The translations under genes were made by a program, and so were the position numbers. Below are positions 33,501 to 45,067 of a DNA stretch of 64,000 bases, piece by piece; within the stretch, counting starts at the first letter, position 1; each line of letters begins with the position of its first letter. The notes beneath the pieces were generated by a model. That model was given only the letters and a program-made list of their open reading frames with translations, was not told where the DNA came from and did not search any database. The stretch lies in assembly GCA_013115135.1 (NCBI GenBank), contig JABANP010000127.1:58627-122626 (forward strand), given 5' to 3'. Source of the DNA: Perkinsus olseni. Taxonomy: Eukaryota; Perkinsozoa; Perkinsida; Perkinsidae.

Positions 33501-34075
33501 TGCGAACGAAATTTCCGAAATCACTCTCACCACTACCGCGGCTGTTACTACCTCATCGAAATCCGTGAACTTCTTCTCAGGGCGATCAGGGAACACAGCC
33601 CAAGCATCATCAGGTTTATGGTCACCTGACGCAACTCCGCCATTGTACCCCACACCCCGCTGGGTTCCCCATCTCACTTTCGGACAAGTGAACCAGCCTA
33701 AGCTCGAGCGGCCTTCTCGTTACAACACCATCGCCACGGGGGGAGGAAAATCGAGGCCAACGATGCTCTCCAAAACCTGGGAGAGGCCTCCAACCATGAA
33801 GCAGCTCCAACATAGCCGTCAGGCGGATACTGGACGAGCCCTGTCCCGTATGCCCTACCGAGCTCTTCCCTGAACTCTGGGTCCCGACAACAACAATCCG
33901 AGGTAGGTTGATGATCTTCTGTAGTCCGACATCCCTGAAACCACTCTCAACACCGACAGGCATGACCCCACTATTACCTCAGCTCATCCACCACGTTAAT
34001 GAGCCGCCGAAGGTTATCATACAGGCCATGGGCAGTTGGCTCAGTAGTAGCAGTGGACTCAGCAGCGGCTGTCAT
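30558..34075 (-). CDS. Dynamin-related GTPase (full-length, many short introns)
   Basis: A large GTPase that drives membrane scission in organelle division or vesicle traffic. The start is ATG 34073-34075 ([19 protein letters not shown]). After a short intron comes [19 protein letters not shown] (P-loop, about 33855-33910). Intron 2 splits the P-loop helix, and [19 protein letters not shown] follows (about 33690-33750). Next come [44 protein letters not shown] (G3), [17 protein letters not shown], and TKIDIMDRG (G4). Then stalk segments follow ([42 protein letters not shown]), and the effector domain with [20 protein letters not shown] (about 31280-31335) and [15 protein letters not shown]. 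The C-terminus is Pro/Ser/Gly-rich ([20 protein letters not shown]) and ends LFQDD at 30558. No PH domain, as in Vps1/Drp1-type members. A dozen or so introns are implied; not all junctions were fixed. Confidence 0.9.
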
Positions 34076-34228
34076 AGAGTCAATAACCTCTAAACACTAC
34101 CAACGGTCTACAGGAGTTCATATACCCCAGTCAGAAATTCTGACTCAGAATTGAATGAATAACAACACAAGTCGACGATACGAGATGCATACAGGGTATG
34201 TACATGATGGCGCTACGATAATGCTGTT

Positions 34229-34660
34229 CCAGGAGGAGATCACTAGGCTGCAAGGCCTTCGCCCACTACCACAAGCAGGCTGTCAATCACCGAATTTCGA
34301 AGGGCTGTCTGCGAAGATTTAATAAGGAAAGCTTGATAGCGTGACAGGCTTGCAGGACAGTAGGTATCCAAACCCGCTTAATACGGAAGAAGGTGACAGA
34401 TGACCTCGAGATGGTGACACCAATGTTATACCCGATCAACATCATCTCATACGAGTTAGCTGCAACATAGGAGGAGTGAACTGTATCCACATTGATCGAT
34501 GCTCTATCCATAAAACCAGATTGAATAAAGTACTCCAAGAAATACACGGCGACCAAGTTGAAAATGATGAACCCTGCGTACTTGCAAACGCCTATCAAGG
34601 ACTTGAAGTTGAGCTCGGCTGAGTGCGATGTCTCATCATCCTTCGCTCCCCCAACAGTTC
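34229..34660 (-). pseudogene. Partial duplicate of CLN3
   Basis: Bases about 34341-34655 match 20187-20505 almost exactly (CLN3 middle exon region, including VAVYFLEYFIQSGF and GVTISRSSVTFFRIKRVW). The flanking string at 34230-34258 matches 19401-19430, so the CLN3 C-terminal part between these was lost. The copy lacks one base relative to the main gene (after cttgaagtt) and therefore reads HSAELNFKSLIG in one frame. It is a fragment with no start or end, but it is useful evidence that the main CLN3 gene has gained a base. Confidence 0.85.
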
Positions 34661-34827
34661 TCAAGCGTGCCCAGTACTTCGAAAGACTTCTCGCTAAGCT
34701 ACCTCGCCTCTCCCCGAGAGGGAGAAGTAATTATTTTGGCATCGACAACATCAGTCGCATGGAGGGTGGATTGACCGATGGCAGTGATGCGCTGAGCAGC
34801 CTCCTTGATACAGTTCCATCCACTTAG
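34661..34827 (+). other. Exon-like open frame of unknown origin
   Basis: Just after a cag, a + strand frame reads VLKRAQYFERLLAKLPRLSP, then SNYFGIDNISRMEGGLTDG and ends SSLLDTVPST at TAG 34825-34827. It begins where the CLN3 similarity ends. The residue composition looks coding, but there is no upstream exon and no family match that I recognise. It may be the tail of a gene joined here by rearrangement. Confidence 0.3.
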
Positions 34828-35254
34828 TAGAACAATGAAGTATCATGGTGAGTACAACCCGGAGGGTGCTTAGTGGCTGAACTCCCACCGACGATCATTG
34901 GGCCGTTCCGAGTGGGCAAAAAATTGCGCGCGCCACAAAAATATTAGGTATGACCACAAAAATGTTGAGGCGCGCCACAAAAATGTTACAGCCGGCCACA
35001 GTGTAAATTCCGCCCCTTAGAGCCATTTTCGTGTATAATTCCGTTTCCCCTAAAGGAGCATTGCCCCCCCCCGCATCCTGTGACAGGATTCCTGTCGTCT
35101 ATCATCCGCCCATTCGGAGGAGCGGGGGAGCGAATACTGCTCGAACTGTCATCGTGGTCTGGTCGCGGAAGTCAGTGACACTGATGAAGAAACTTGTACA
35201 GATGGGTAAGTTACCTACGATTTCTCATTCGGGAGTAGTTCAAATGGCCCGGTC
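34828..35254. other. Left flank of satellite 1, with gccacaaaaat motifs
   Basis: No gene. Three copies of an accacaaaaat/gccacaaaaat motif lie at 34935-34990, two of them preceded by gcgcgcc or gcgcg. Its inverted form, attttgtggcgcg, occurs at 39842-39854 beyond the far end of the satellite, together with several gtggc motifs between about 39737 and 39855. A poly-C tract lies at about 35067. Confidence 0.4.
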
Positions 35255-38200
35255 CCGGACTCCAACTATCAACAGGGACTCCTCCGTGGCTGGTGTAGCT
35301 AGGGGAGTCAGCACTATCAACAGGGACTCCTCCGTAGCTGGTGTAGCTAGAGGTGTCAGAGACAGCTACGTGCCCCGGCTCTAGGGCTCTAAGTGATTGA
35401 GTCATGGGGTTCCGGCTCCAAATCGAGTTCGTCTATGCCCTTGTAGACTTGGGTAAGTGAGTAGGTTGGACGTTATGGGGACCCGACGAGAGTTGGCCCG
35501 TACCTCACTATCAACAGGGACTCCTCCGTAGCTGGTGTAGCTAGAGGTGTCAGAGACAGCTACGTGCCCCGGCTCTAGGGCTCTAAGTGATTGAGTCATG
35601 GGGTTCCGGCTCCAAATCGAGTTCGTCTATGCCCTTGTAGACTTGGGTAAGTGAGGAGGTTGGACGTTATGGGGACCCGACGAGAGTTGGCCCGTACCTC
35701 ACTATCAACAGGGACTCCTCCGTGGCTGGTGTAGCTAGGGGAGTCAGCACTATCAACAGGGACTCCTCTGCGGCAGGTGTAGCTAGAGGTGTCAGAGACA
35801 GCTATGCGCCCCGGCTCTAGGGCTCTGAGTGATTGAGTCATGGGGTTCCGGCTCCAAATCGAGTTCGTCTATGCCCTTGTAGACTTGGGTAAGTGAGTAG
35901 GTTGGACGTTATGAGGACCCGACGAGAGTTGGCCCGTACCTCACTATCAACAGGGACTCCTCTGTGGCAGGTGTAGCTAGAGGTGTCAGAGACAGCTATG
36001 CGCCCCGGCTCTAGGGCTCTAAGTGATTGAGTCATGGGGTTCCGGCTCCAAATCGAGTTCGTCTATGCCCTTGTAGACTTGGGTAAGTGAGGAGGTTGGA
36101 CGTTATGGGGACCCGACGAGAGTTGGCCCGTACCTCACTATCAACAGGGACTCCTCCGTGGCTGGTGTAGCTAGAGGTGTCAGAGACAGCTACGTGCCCC
36201 GGCTCTAGGGCTCTGAGTGATTGAGTCATGGGGTTCCGGCTCCAAATCGAGTTCGTCTATGCCCTTGTAGACTCGGGTAAGTGAGTAGGTTGGACGTTAT
36301 GAGGACCCGACGAGAGTTGGCCCGTACCTCACTATCAACAGGGACTCCTCTGTGGCAGGTGTAGCTAGAGGTGTCAGAGACAGCTATGCGCCCCGGCTCT
36401 AGGGCTCTAAGTGATTGAGTCATGGGGTTCCGGCTCCAAATCGAGTTCGTCTATGCCCTTGTAGACTTGGGTAAGTGAGGAGGTTGGACGTTATGGGGAC
36501 CCGACGAGAGTTGGCCCGTACCTCACTATCAACAGGGACTCCTCCGTGGCTGGTGTAGCTAGGGGAGTCAGCACTATCAACAGGGACTCCTCTGTGGCAG
36601 GTGTAGCTAGAGGTGTCAGAGACAGCTATGCGCCCCGGCTCTAGGGCTCTGAGTGATTGAGTCATGGGGTTCCGGCTCCAAATCGAGTTCGTCTATGCCC
36701 TTGTAGACTTGGGTAAGTGAGTAGGTTGGACGTTATGAGGACCCGACGAGAGTTGGCCCGTACCTCACTATCAACAGGGACTCCTCTGTGGCAGGTGTAG
36801 CTAGAGGTGTCAGAGACAGCTATGCGCCCCGGCTCTAGGGCTCTGAGTGATTGAGTCATGGGGTTCCGGCTCCAAATCGAGTTCGTCTATGCCCTTGTAG
36901 ACTTGGGTAAGTGAGTAGGTTGGACGTTATGGGGACCCGACGAGAGTTGGCCCGTACCTCACTATCAACAGGGACTCCTCCGTGGCTGGTGTAGCTAGAG
37001 GTGTCAGAGACAGCTACGTGCCCCGGCTCTAAGTGATTGAGTCATGGGGTTCCGGCTCCAAATCGAGTTCGTCTATGCCCTTGTAGACTTGGGTAAGTGA
37101 GTAGGTTGGACGTTATGAGGACCCGACGAGAGTTGGCCCGTACCTCACTATCAACAGGGACTCCTCTACGGCAGGTGTAGCTAGAGGTGTCAGAGACAGC
37201 TATGCGCCCCGGCTCTAGGGCTCTGAGTGATTGAGTCATGGGGTTCCGGCTCCAAATCGAGTTCGTCTATGCCCTTGTAGACTTGGGTAAGTGAGTAGGT
37301 TGGACGTTATGAGGACCCGACGAGAGTTGGCCCGTACCTCACTATCAACAGGGACTCCTCTGCGGCAGGTGTAGCTAGAGGTGTCAGAGACAGCTATGCG
37401 CCCCGGCTCTAGGGCTCTGAGTGATTGAGTCATGGGGTTCCGGCTCCAAATCGAGTTCGTCTATGCCCTTGTAGACTTGGGTAAGTGAGTAGGTTGGACG
37501 TTATGAGGACCCGACGAGAGTTGGCCCGTACCTCACTATCAACAGGGACTCCTCTGTGGCAGGTGTAGCTAGAGGTGTCAGAGACAGCTATGCGCCCCGG
37601 CTCTAGGGCTCTAAGTGATTGAGTCATGGGGTTCCGGCTCCAAATCGAGTTCGTCTATGCCCTTGTAGACTTGGGTAAGTGAGGAGGTTGGACGTTATGG
37701 GGACCCGACGAGAGTTGGCCCGTACCTCACTATCAACAGGGACTCCTCCGTGGCTGGTGTAGCTAGAGGTGTCAGAGACAGCTACGTGCCCCGGCTCTAG
37801 GGCTCTGAGTGATTGAGTCATGGGGTTCCGGCTCCAAATCGAGTTCGTCTATGCCCTTGTAGACTCGGGTAAGTGAGTAGGTTGGACGTTATGAGGACCC
37901 GACGAGAGTTGGCCCGTACCTCACTATCAACAGGGACTCCTCTGTGGCAGGTGTAGCTAGAGGTGTCAGAGACAGCTATGCGCCCCGGCTCTAGGGCTCT
38001 AAGTGATTGAGTCATGGGGTTCCGGCTCCAAATCGAGTTCGTCTATGCCCTTGTAGACTTGGGTAAGTGAGGAGGTTGGACGTTATGGGGACCCGACGAG
38101 AGTTGGCCCGTACCTCACTATCAACAGGGACTCCTCCGTGGCTGGTGTAGCTAGGGGAGTCAGCACTATCAACAGGGACTCCTCTGTGGCAGGTGTAGCT

Positions 38201-39535
38201 AGAGGTGTCAGAGACAGCTATGCGCCCCGGCTCTAGGGCTCTGAGTGATTGAGTCATGGGGTTCCGGCTCCAAATCGAGTTCGTCTATGCCCTTGTAGAC
38301 TTGGGTAAGTGAGTAGGTTGGACGTTATGAGGACCCGACGAGAGTTGGCCCGTACCTCACTATCAACAGGGACTCCTCTGTGGCAGGTGTAGCTAGAGGT
38401 GTCAGAGACAGCTATGCGCCCCGGCTCTAGGGCTCTGAGTGATTGAGTCATGGGGTTCCGGCTCCAAATCGAGTTCGTCTATGCCCTTGTAGACTTGGGT
38501 AAGTGAGTAGGTTGGACGTTATGGGGACCCGACGAGAGTTGGCCCGTACCTCACTATCAACAGGGACTCCTCCGTGGCTGGTGTAGCTAGAGGTGTCAGA
38601 GACAGCTACGTGCCCCGGCTCTAAGTGATTGAGTCATGGGGTTCCGGCTCCAAATCGAGTTCGTCTATGCCCTTGTAGACTTGGGTAAGTGAGTAGGTTG
38701 GACGTTATGAGGACCCGACGAGAGTTGGCCCGTACCTCACTATCAACAGGGACTCCTCTGTGGCAGGTGTAGCTAGAGGTGTCAGAGACAGCTATGCGCC
38801 CCGGCTCTAGGGCTCTGAGTGATTGAGTCATGGGGTTCCGGCTCCAAATCGAGTTCGTCTATGCCCTTGTAGACTTGGGTAAGTGAGTAGGTTGGACGTT
38901 ATGAGGACCCGACGAGAGTTGGCCCGTACCTCACTATCAACAGGGACTCCTCTGTGGCAGGTGTAGCAAGAGGTGTCAGAGACAGCTATGCGCCCCGGCT
39001 CTAGGGCTCTGAGTGATTGAGTCATGGGGTTCCGGCTCCAAATCGAGTTCGTCTATGCCCTTGTAGACTTGGGTAAGTGAGTAGGTTGGACGTTATGAGG
39101 ACCCGACGAGAGTTGGCCCGTACCTCACTATCAACAGGGACTCCTCTGTGGCAGGTGTAGCAAGAGGTGTCAGAGACAGCTATGCGCCCCGGCTCTAGGG
39201 CTCTGAGTGATTGAGTCATGGGGTTCCGGCTCCAAATCGAGTTCGTCTATGCCCTTGTAGACTTGGGTAAGTGAGTAGGTTGGACGTTATGAGGACCCGA
39301 CGAGAGTTGGCCCGTACCTCACTTTCAACAGGAACTCCTCTGCGGCAGGTGTAGCTAGAGGTGTCAGAGACAGCTACGTGCCCCGGCTCTAGGGCTCTAA
39401 GTGATTGAGTCATGGGGTTCCGGCTCCAAATCGAGTTCGTCTATGCCCTTGTAGACTTGGGTAAGTGAGTAGGCTGGACGTTATGGGGACCCGACGAGAG
39501 TTGGCCCGTACCTCACTTTCAACAGGGACTCCTTA
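35255..39535. repeat. Satellite 1: tandem array of a 194-bp unit
   Basis: About 21 full units plus partial ends, with unit starts (gtcatggggttccgg) at 35402, 35596, 35838, 36032, 36226, 36420, 36662, 36856, 37042, 37236 and so on to about 39410. Most units are 194 bp. Some are 242 bp because an internal 48-bp block around actatcaacagggactcctc is doubled, and two are 186 bp with a deletion in ggctctagggctct. Each unit contains gggtaagtgag, which resembles a splice donor. Short - strand open frames of 65 or 81 codons in each unit overlap by ATGA. Since 194 is not a multiple of three, they are a by-product of the repeat and not genes. Confidence 0.95.
35838..39021. repeat. Higher-order repeat of 1,592 bp, two copies, within satellite 1
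   Basis: The order of unit lengths 194, 194, 194, 242, 194, 186, 194, 194 occurs at 35838-37429 and again at 37430-39021. Diagnostic variants sit at the same offset in both copies. These are the C in gactcgggtaag (36274 and 37866), the cctccgtggctgg type unit, and the 8-bp deletion (37027 and 38619). This shows block amplification of eight units, as in centromeric higher-order satellites. A few later substitutions separate the two blocks. Confidence 0.9.
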
Positions 39536-40430
39536 CTTTCGATGCTAGCAGCACGCATAAACATATGAAGAATAGACCGTAGAAGTCTCAATGTTAGCTC
39601 AATATGATTCAGACGTCTTTGGAACTATAACTGTGAAGAACTACTGAGACCTATGACTATGTACGATGGCTTGCGTTAACTATGAGGGTCACATTAAGCA
39701 CCCATTGCTCAACACCGACGAAGTCGCCCGCGCGACCTTAGTGGCCAGAAAGAGTGGATTAGTGGCTAGGCGTAGCGAAAAAGTGGCCGGGGCGAGCGAA
39801 TTAGTGGCAGCGAAAAGTTGATGGGTTCCGAGTGCCATGCAGAATTTTGTGGCGCGTGAAGCGGCGCGGCATAGGTTTCACGAGCCAGGTAAGAAGAGTT
39901 CTCGTGATCAAGATGGTTGGTTAAACAAGGTTGGGAACCGTAATCGAAATAAGTCGGAAGCGCGGAGATTTCCTCCGCTTAGCGAGAATTGGGCACCACC
40001 GCCGGAAAAAAACAAGGACGGTCATCGGAGGACCAGGCTTCGCAGACGAGCTGAGTGAAGTGCGTCAAGATGTGATACGAGTTAAATTGAAGGAATGGTA
40101 TATCTCAACTATGCGAGAGTAACCGTTGGGAACTATTGCCAAGTGCCGTACATCAGAGATAACCAGCATACTCGAGTCACCCGGTGGAGGTGTGCAGAGA
40201 CAAACTGCTTCCGGTCAGCAAGTTGCAGGTTTACTGGATATTTAATTGATGCACAACAGTTCAGGAGAGGGAAACCATAGAGCGGACCGCGATACGCTAG
40301 TCAATCTGCGAGAGCCGCCACAGTGGACTGGCGAGGAATCACCGTGGCCACTGGCCGAAAAATGGAAATATTCTCGACAATCTGCTCATTATCGGAACTT
40401 CGGGAGGCGAAGTTTGCTCAGCTACGTCAA
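39536..40430. other. Spacer between the two satellites
   Basis: No recognisable gene. Bases 39737-39855 are rich in gtggc motifs and end with attttgtggcgcg, the inverse of the motif left of satellite 1. Frames at 39837-40446 on the + strand show no domain. Confidence 0.45.
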
Positions 40431-42955
40431 CTCCCACTCGATATGAGTTTCCACAGCATACGGGGGAGATACAGACCACTTCACGGCTGTGCCGCCCGAA
40501 TAAGGATATATTCAGATCATCAGCGTCATTGGTAGACGTAAAGAGTAATGTCAAGCTTTTTGGCCGTCGACTCCCACGCCATATGAGTTTCCACAGCACA
40601 CGAAGGTGATAAAGGCCACTTCACGACTACGTCAGTCGAGTGAGGAAAAGACCAGATTATCAGCCTCATTGGTAGCAGCAGAGATTCATGTCAACCTTTC
40701 TCTACGTCAACTCCCACTCGATATGAGTTTCCACAGCATACCGGGGAGATACAGACCACTTCACGGCTGTGCCGCCCGAATAAGGATATATTCAGATCAT
40801 CAGCGTCATTGGTAGACGTAAAGAGTAATGTCAAGCTTCTTGGCCGTCGACTCCCACGCCAAATGAGTTTCCACAGCACACAAAGGTGATAAAGACCACT
40901 TCACGACTACGTCACTCGAGTAAGGAAAAGACCAGATCATCAGCCTGATTGGGAGCAGCAGAGATTCATGTCAACCTTTCTCTACGTCAACTCCCACTCG
41001 GTATGAGTTTCCACAGCATACGGGGGAGATACAGACCACTTCACGGCTGTGCCGCCCGAATAAGGATATATTCAGATCATCAGCGTCATTGGTAGACGTA
41101 AAGAGTAATGTCAAGCTTTTTGGCCGTCGACTCCCACGCCATATGAGTTTCCACAGCACACGAAGGTGATAAAGGCCACTTCACGACTACGTCAGTCGAG
41201 TGAGGAAAAGACCAGATTATCAGCCTCATTGGTAGCAGCAGAGATTCGTGTCAACCTGTCTCTCGGTCAACTCCCACTCGATATGAGTTTCCACAGCATA
41301 CGGGGGAGATACAGACCACTTCACGGCTGTGCCGCCCGAATAAGGATATATTCAGATCATCAGCGTCATTGGTAGACGTAAAGAGTAATGTCAAGCTTTT
41401 TGGCCGTCGACTCCCACGCCATATGAGTTTCCACAGCACACGAAGGTGATAAAGGCCACTTCACGACTACGTCAGTCGAGTGAGGAAAAGAGCAGATTAT
41501 CAGCCTCATTGGTAGCAGCAGAGATTCATGTCAACCTTTCTCTACGTCAACTCCCACTCGATATGAGTTTCCACAGCATACCGGGGAGATACAGACCACT
41601 TCACGGCTGTGCCGCCCGAATAAGGATATATTCAGATCATCAGCGTCATTGGTAGACGTAAAGAGTAATGTCAAGCTTCTTGGCCGTCGACTCCCACGCC
41701 AAATGAGTTTCCACAGCACACGAAGGTGATAAAGGCCACTTCACGACTACGTCAGTCGAGTGAGAAAAAGACCAGATTATCAGCCTCATTGGTAGCAGCA
41801 GAGATTCATGTCAACCTTTCTCTACGTCAACTCCCACTCGATATGAGTTTCCACAGCATACCGGGGAGATACAGACCACTTCACGGCTGTGCCGCCCGAA
41901 TAAGGATATATTCAGATCATCAGCGTCATTGGTAGACGTAAAGAGTAATGTCAAGCTTCTTGGCCGTCGACTCCCACGCCAAATGAGTTTCCACAGCACA
42001 CAAAGGTGATAAAGACCACTTCACGACTACGTCACTCGAGTAAGGAAAAGACCAGATTATCAGCCTGATTGGGAGCAGCAGAGATTCATGTCAACCTTTC
42101 TCTACGTCAACTCCCACTCGGTATGAGTTTCCACAGCATACGGGGAGATACAGACCACTTCACGGCTGTGCCGCCCGAATAAGGATATATTCAGATCATC
42201 AGCGTCATTGGTAGACGTAAAGAGTAATGTCAAGCTTCTTGGCCGTCGACTCCCACGCCAAATGAGTTTCCACAGCACACAAAGGTGATGAAGACCACTT
42301 CACGACTACGTCACTCGAGTAAGGAAAAGACCAGATCATCAGCCTGATTGGGAGCAGCAGAGATTCATGTCAACCTTTCTCTACGTCAACTCCCACTCGG
42401 TATGAGTTTCCACAGCATACGGGGGAGATACAGACCACTTCACGGCTGTGCCGCCCGAATAAGGATATATTCAGATCATCAGCGTCATTGGTAGACGTAA
42501 AGAGTAATGTCAAGATTTTTGGCCGTCGACTCCCACGCCATATGAGTTTCCACAGCACACGAAGGTGATAAAGGCCACTTCACGACTACGTCAGTCGAGT
42601 AAGGAAAAGACCAGATTATCAGCCTCATTGGTAGCAGCAGAGATTCATGTCAACCTTTCTCTACGTCAACTCCCACTCGGTATGAGTTTCCACAGCATAC
42701 GGGGGAGATACAGACCACTTCACGGCTGTGCCGCCCGAATAAGGATATATTCAGATCATCAGCGTCATTGGTAGACGTAAAGAGTAATGTCAAGATTTTT
42801 GGCCGTCGACTCCCACGCCATATGAGTTTCCACAGCACACGAAGGTGATAAAGGCCACTTCACGACTACGTCAGTCGAGTAAGGAAAAGACCAGATTATC
42901 AGCCTCATTGGTAGCAGCAGAGATTCATGTCAACCTTTCTCTACGTCAACCATCG
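40431..42955. repeat. Satellite 2: tandem array of a 280-bp dimer (two diverged 140-bp monomers)
   Basis: Nine dimers start with ctcccactcg at 40431, 40711, 40991, 41271, 41551, 41831, 42111, 42390 and 42670. Each dimer has monomer A (ctcccactcg to ggccgtcga) and monomer B (ctcccacgcc to ctctacgtcaa), about 140 bp each. They share the core atgagtttccacagca and the cgtcattggtag/cctcattggtag segment. One A monomer has lost a G (42140), giving a 279-bp unit. Variants such as ccggggagat recur at 40741, 41581 and 41861, hinting at an extra level of block copying. Frames of 62-70 codons on both strands are artefacts of the repeat. Confidence 0.95.
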
Positions 42956-43676
42956 GGTTTCACTCGATATGAGTTTCCAGAGCACATTGAGGTGAGACAG
43001 ACCACTTGACGACTATCTCGCCCGACTGAGGATATGTTTGGATCATCAGCGTCACTGGTAGATATGAGTTCCCACAGCATACGGGGGAGATGCATACCAA
43101 TTCGGAAGGCATATACCCTTCACAGGCCGTCTTACAGTGGAGGCTGCAGAGCCTTTCAGCTTCAAAGGACGTAGGAAACACTTACGGGGCGACCTGGAGA
43201 AACCTGGGGGCAAGATGAGATATCATTAGCTGTCTTGTGCAATGTGTTGCACGCAACAACGAAAATTGACAATACCTCGTTGCACAAGCTGAGAGTCCTC
43301 CTTCCGTCAATAGATTCCAAACATTACACGCTGCCATCATTTTAGTTCCAAATTGGGACAGAGTGTTATCCGATTTTAGAGCTTGGGCCCGATTGAATTG
43401 GCGAGCGCTAGTGTTCCTTGAGGAATGCCGCCCACCGGGCCGAACGTATGTAACTTTCGGGCCCAACGTATGAAGCCCGAAAAAGTTGCTTATATTTAGG
43501 TATATCGCGGGCCTTCGGCCCGCTTATGCCCTCTAATGTCATTGTGCATCTTCCACCGCTTGGCCGTGCGTGGCGACCTTGTCAAACGTCACAGGTCGTG
43601 CCCCCCATCCTCAGCGTGCGCGAAAGTTCGATCCCTGGCGCGGGCACTTTTTCTTGCAAGTTGCATGTAATGTGGT
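42956..43676. other. Degenerate satellite 2 end and flank of the inverted-end element
   Basis: Bases 42956-43100 are diverged satellite 2 monomers. The rest shows no gene. A 7-bp-stem GC hairpin, gcgggcc-ttc-ggcccgc, lies at 43507-43523, and cttgtgcaa/ttgcacaag form an inverted pair about 45 bases apart near 43230-43290. The stretch agttcgatccctgg near 43625 resembles a tRNA B box but no tRNA can be folded. Confidence 0.5.
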
Positions 43677-44845
43677 ATCGTTCTGAAACGGTTCCCGGCT
43701 CTCTTCTACGCTTGGTTGGGCCTATTAACGAGGGCCCAGTTGCTTATCTAACGGCCGCGACCGTCCCTTCTCAACATTGCCTCAGTAGGATTCTCAAGTG
43801 CTCTCTCTCTGGAAGTTCTCACTGGCCCTATCATTCTCAGGCCTCCGAGATGCTGTTATGTCCTCGATAACCGTACGGCCGTCCCTCCTCAACATTGCCC
43901 TTGATACCCTTGCGGCCTCGCCTCCTCAACATTGCCTCGGTAGGATCCTCAAGTGCTCTCTCTCGAAGTTCTCACTGGCCCTATCATTCTCAGGCCGCCG
44001 AGATGCTGTTATGTCCTCGATAACCGTACGGCCGTCCCTCCTCAAGATTGCCTCGGTAGGATTCTCAAGTGCTCTCTCTGGAAGTTCTCACTGGCCCTAT
44101 CATTCTCAGGCCTCCGAGATGCTGTTATGTCCTCGATAACCGTACGGCCGTCCCTCCTCAACATTGCCTCGGTAGGATCCTCAAGTGCTCTCTCTCGAAG
44201 TTCTCACTGGCCCTATCATTCTCAGGCCTCCGAGATGCTGTTATGTCCTCGATAACCGTACGGCCGTCCCTCCTCAACATTGCCCTTGATACCCTTACGG
44301 CCTCGCCTCCTCAACATTGCCTCAGTAGGATCCTCAAGTGCTCTCTCTCGAAGTTCTCACTGGCCCTATCATTCTCAGGCCTCCGAGATGCTGTTATGTC
44401 CTCGATAACCGTACGACCGTCTCTCCTCAAGATTGCCTCGGTAGGATTCTCCAGTGCTCTCTCTGGAAGTTCTCACTGGCCCTATCATTCTCAGGCCTCC
44501 GAGATGCTGTTATGTCCTCGATAACCGTACGGCCGTCCCTCCTCAACATTGCCCTTGATACCCTTGCGGCCTCGCCTCCTCAACATTGCCTCAGTAGGAT
44601 CCTCAAGTGCTCTCTCTCGAAGTTCTCACTGGCCCTATCATTCTCAGGCCTCCGAGATGCTGTTATGTCCTCGATAACCGTACGGCCGTCCCTCCTCAAC
44701 ATTGCCCTTGATACCCTTACGGCCTCGCCTCCTCAACATTGCCTCAGTAGGATCCTCAAGTGCTCTCTGTCTCGAAGATCTCACTGGCCCTATCATTCTC
44801 AGGCCTCCGAGATGCTGTTATGTCCTCGATAACCGTACGACCGTT
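43677..44845 (+). repeat. Left inverted end: terminal repeat plus tandem array
   Basis: The unique terminal part is 43677-43771 (atcgttctgaaacggttccc to gtcccttctcaacattg). It is followed by about eight units to 44845. Short units (about 116 bp) run from cctcggtagga to cctcctcaacattg. Long units (about 153 bp) add a 37-bp block, cccttgatacccttgcggcc and on, which is itself a partial echo of the unit end. The array ends at cgataaccgtacgaccg. Open + strand frames through it (for example 44338-44832) come from the repeat and not from a gene. Confidence 0.9.
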
Positions 44846-45067
44846 TCATGAGTATTTATCGGGAAGTTGTTCTATGGCTGATTGATGAAGTGAAATACCG
44901 CTCATAGTCCTTTCTGGGCGTGAATGTTGTTGCGTAATCTTGAGTGTTAATGATGTCGAAACTGTGTACTACATCTCGACAAAGCGCACGAACAATCTTG
45001 AAGAAACATATTCGATGTTGGAAGAAGTGACACCTCTTGCGCAGTACATATCCGTCTGAGCTATTCT
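44846..45067. other. Putative 5' flank of the helicase-transposase gene
   Basis: About 220 bases between the left array and the helicase start. AT-richer than the surroundings. The phrase ttctatggctgatt occurs twice (44870 and 45064), the second at the start codon, suggesting a small local duplication. No defined promoter motif recognised. Confidence 0.35.

Noticed and set aside
35211..39413. Series of 65- and 81-codon - strand frames in satellite 1, overlapping by ATGA like a translationally coupled operon
   Set aside because: They follow from one repeat unit of 194 bp, which is not a multiple of three. Each frame ends and restarts at the same place in every unit; there is no independent coding evidence.
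40339..42838. Paired + and - strand 60-70-codon frames in satellite 2
   Set aside because: Repeated identically in every 280-bp dimer with no domain; products of the repeat.
35255..42955. Possible CRISPR array
   Set aside because: Units are 194 or 280 bp, directly abutting, without short repeats separated by unique spacers; the genome is eukaryotic.
43610..43660. tRNA-like T-arm (agttcgatccctgg) followed by a T run
   Set aside because: No matching acceptor, D or anticodon stem could be folded upstream on either strand.
43798..44832. Open frames through the left array (and mirror frames at 52,606-54,082)
   Set aside because: They encode only the repeat unit, occur in several frames and on both strands, and change frame with unit length.
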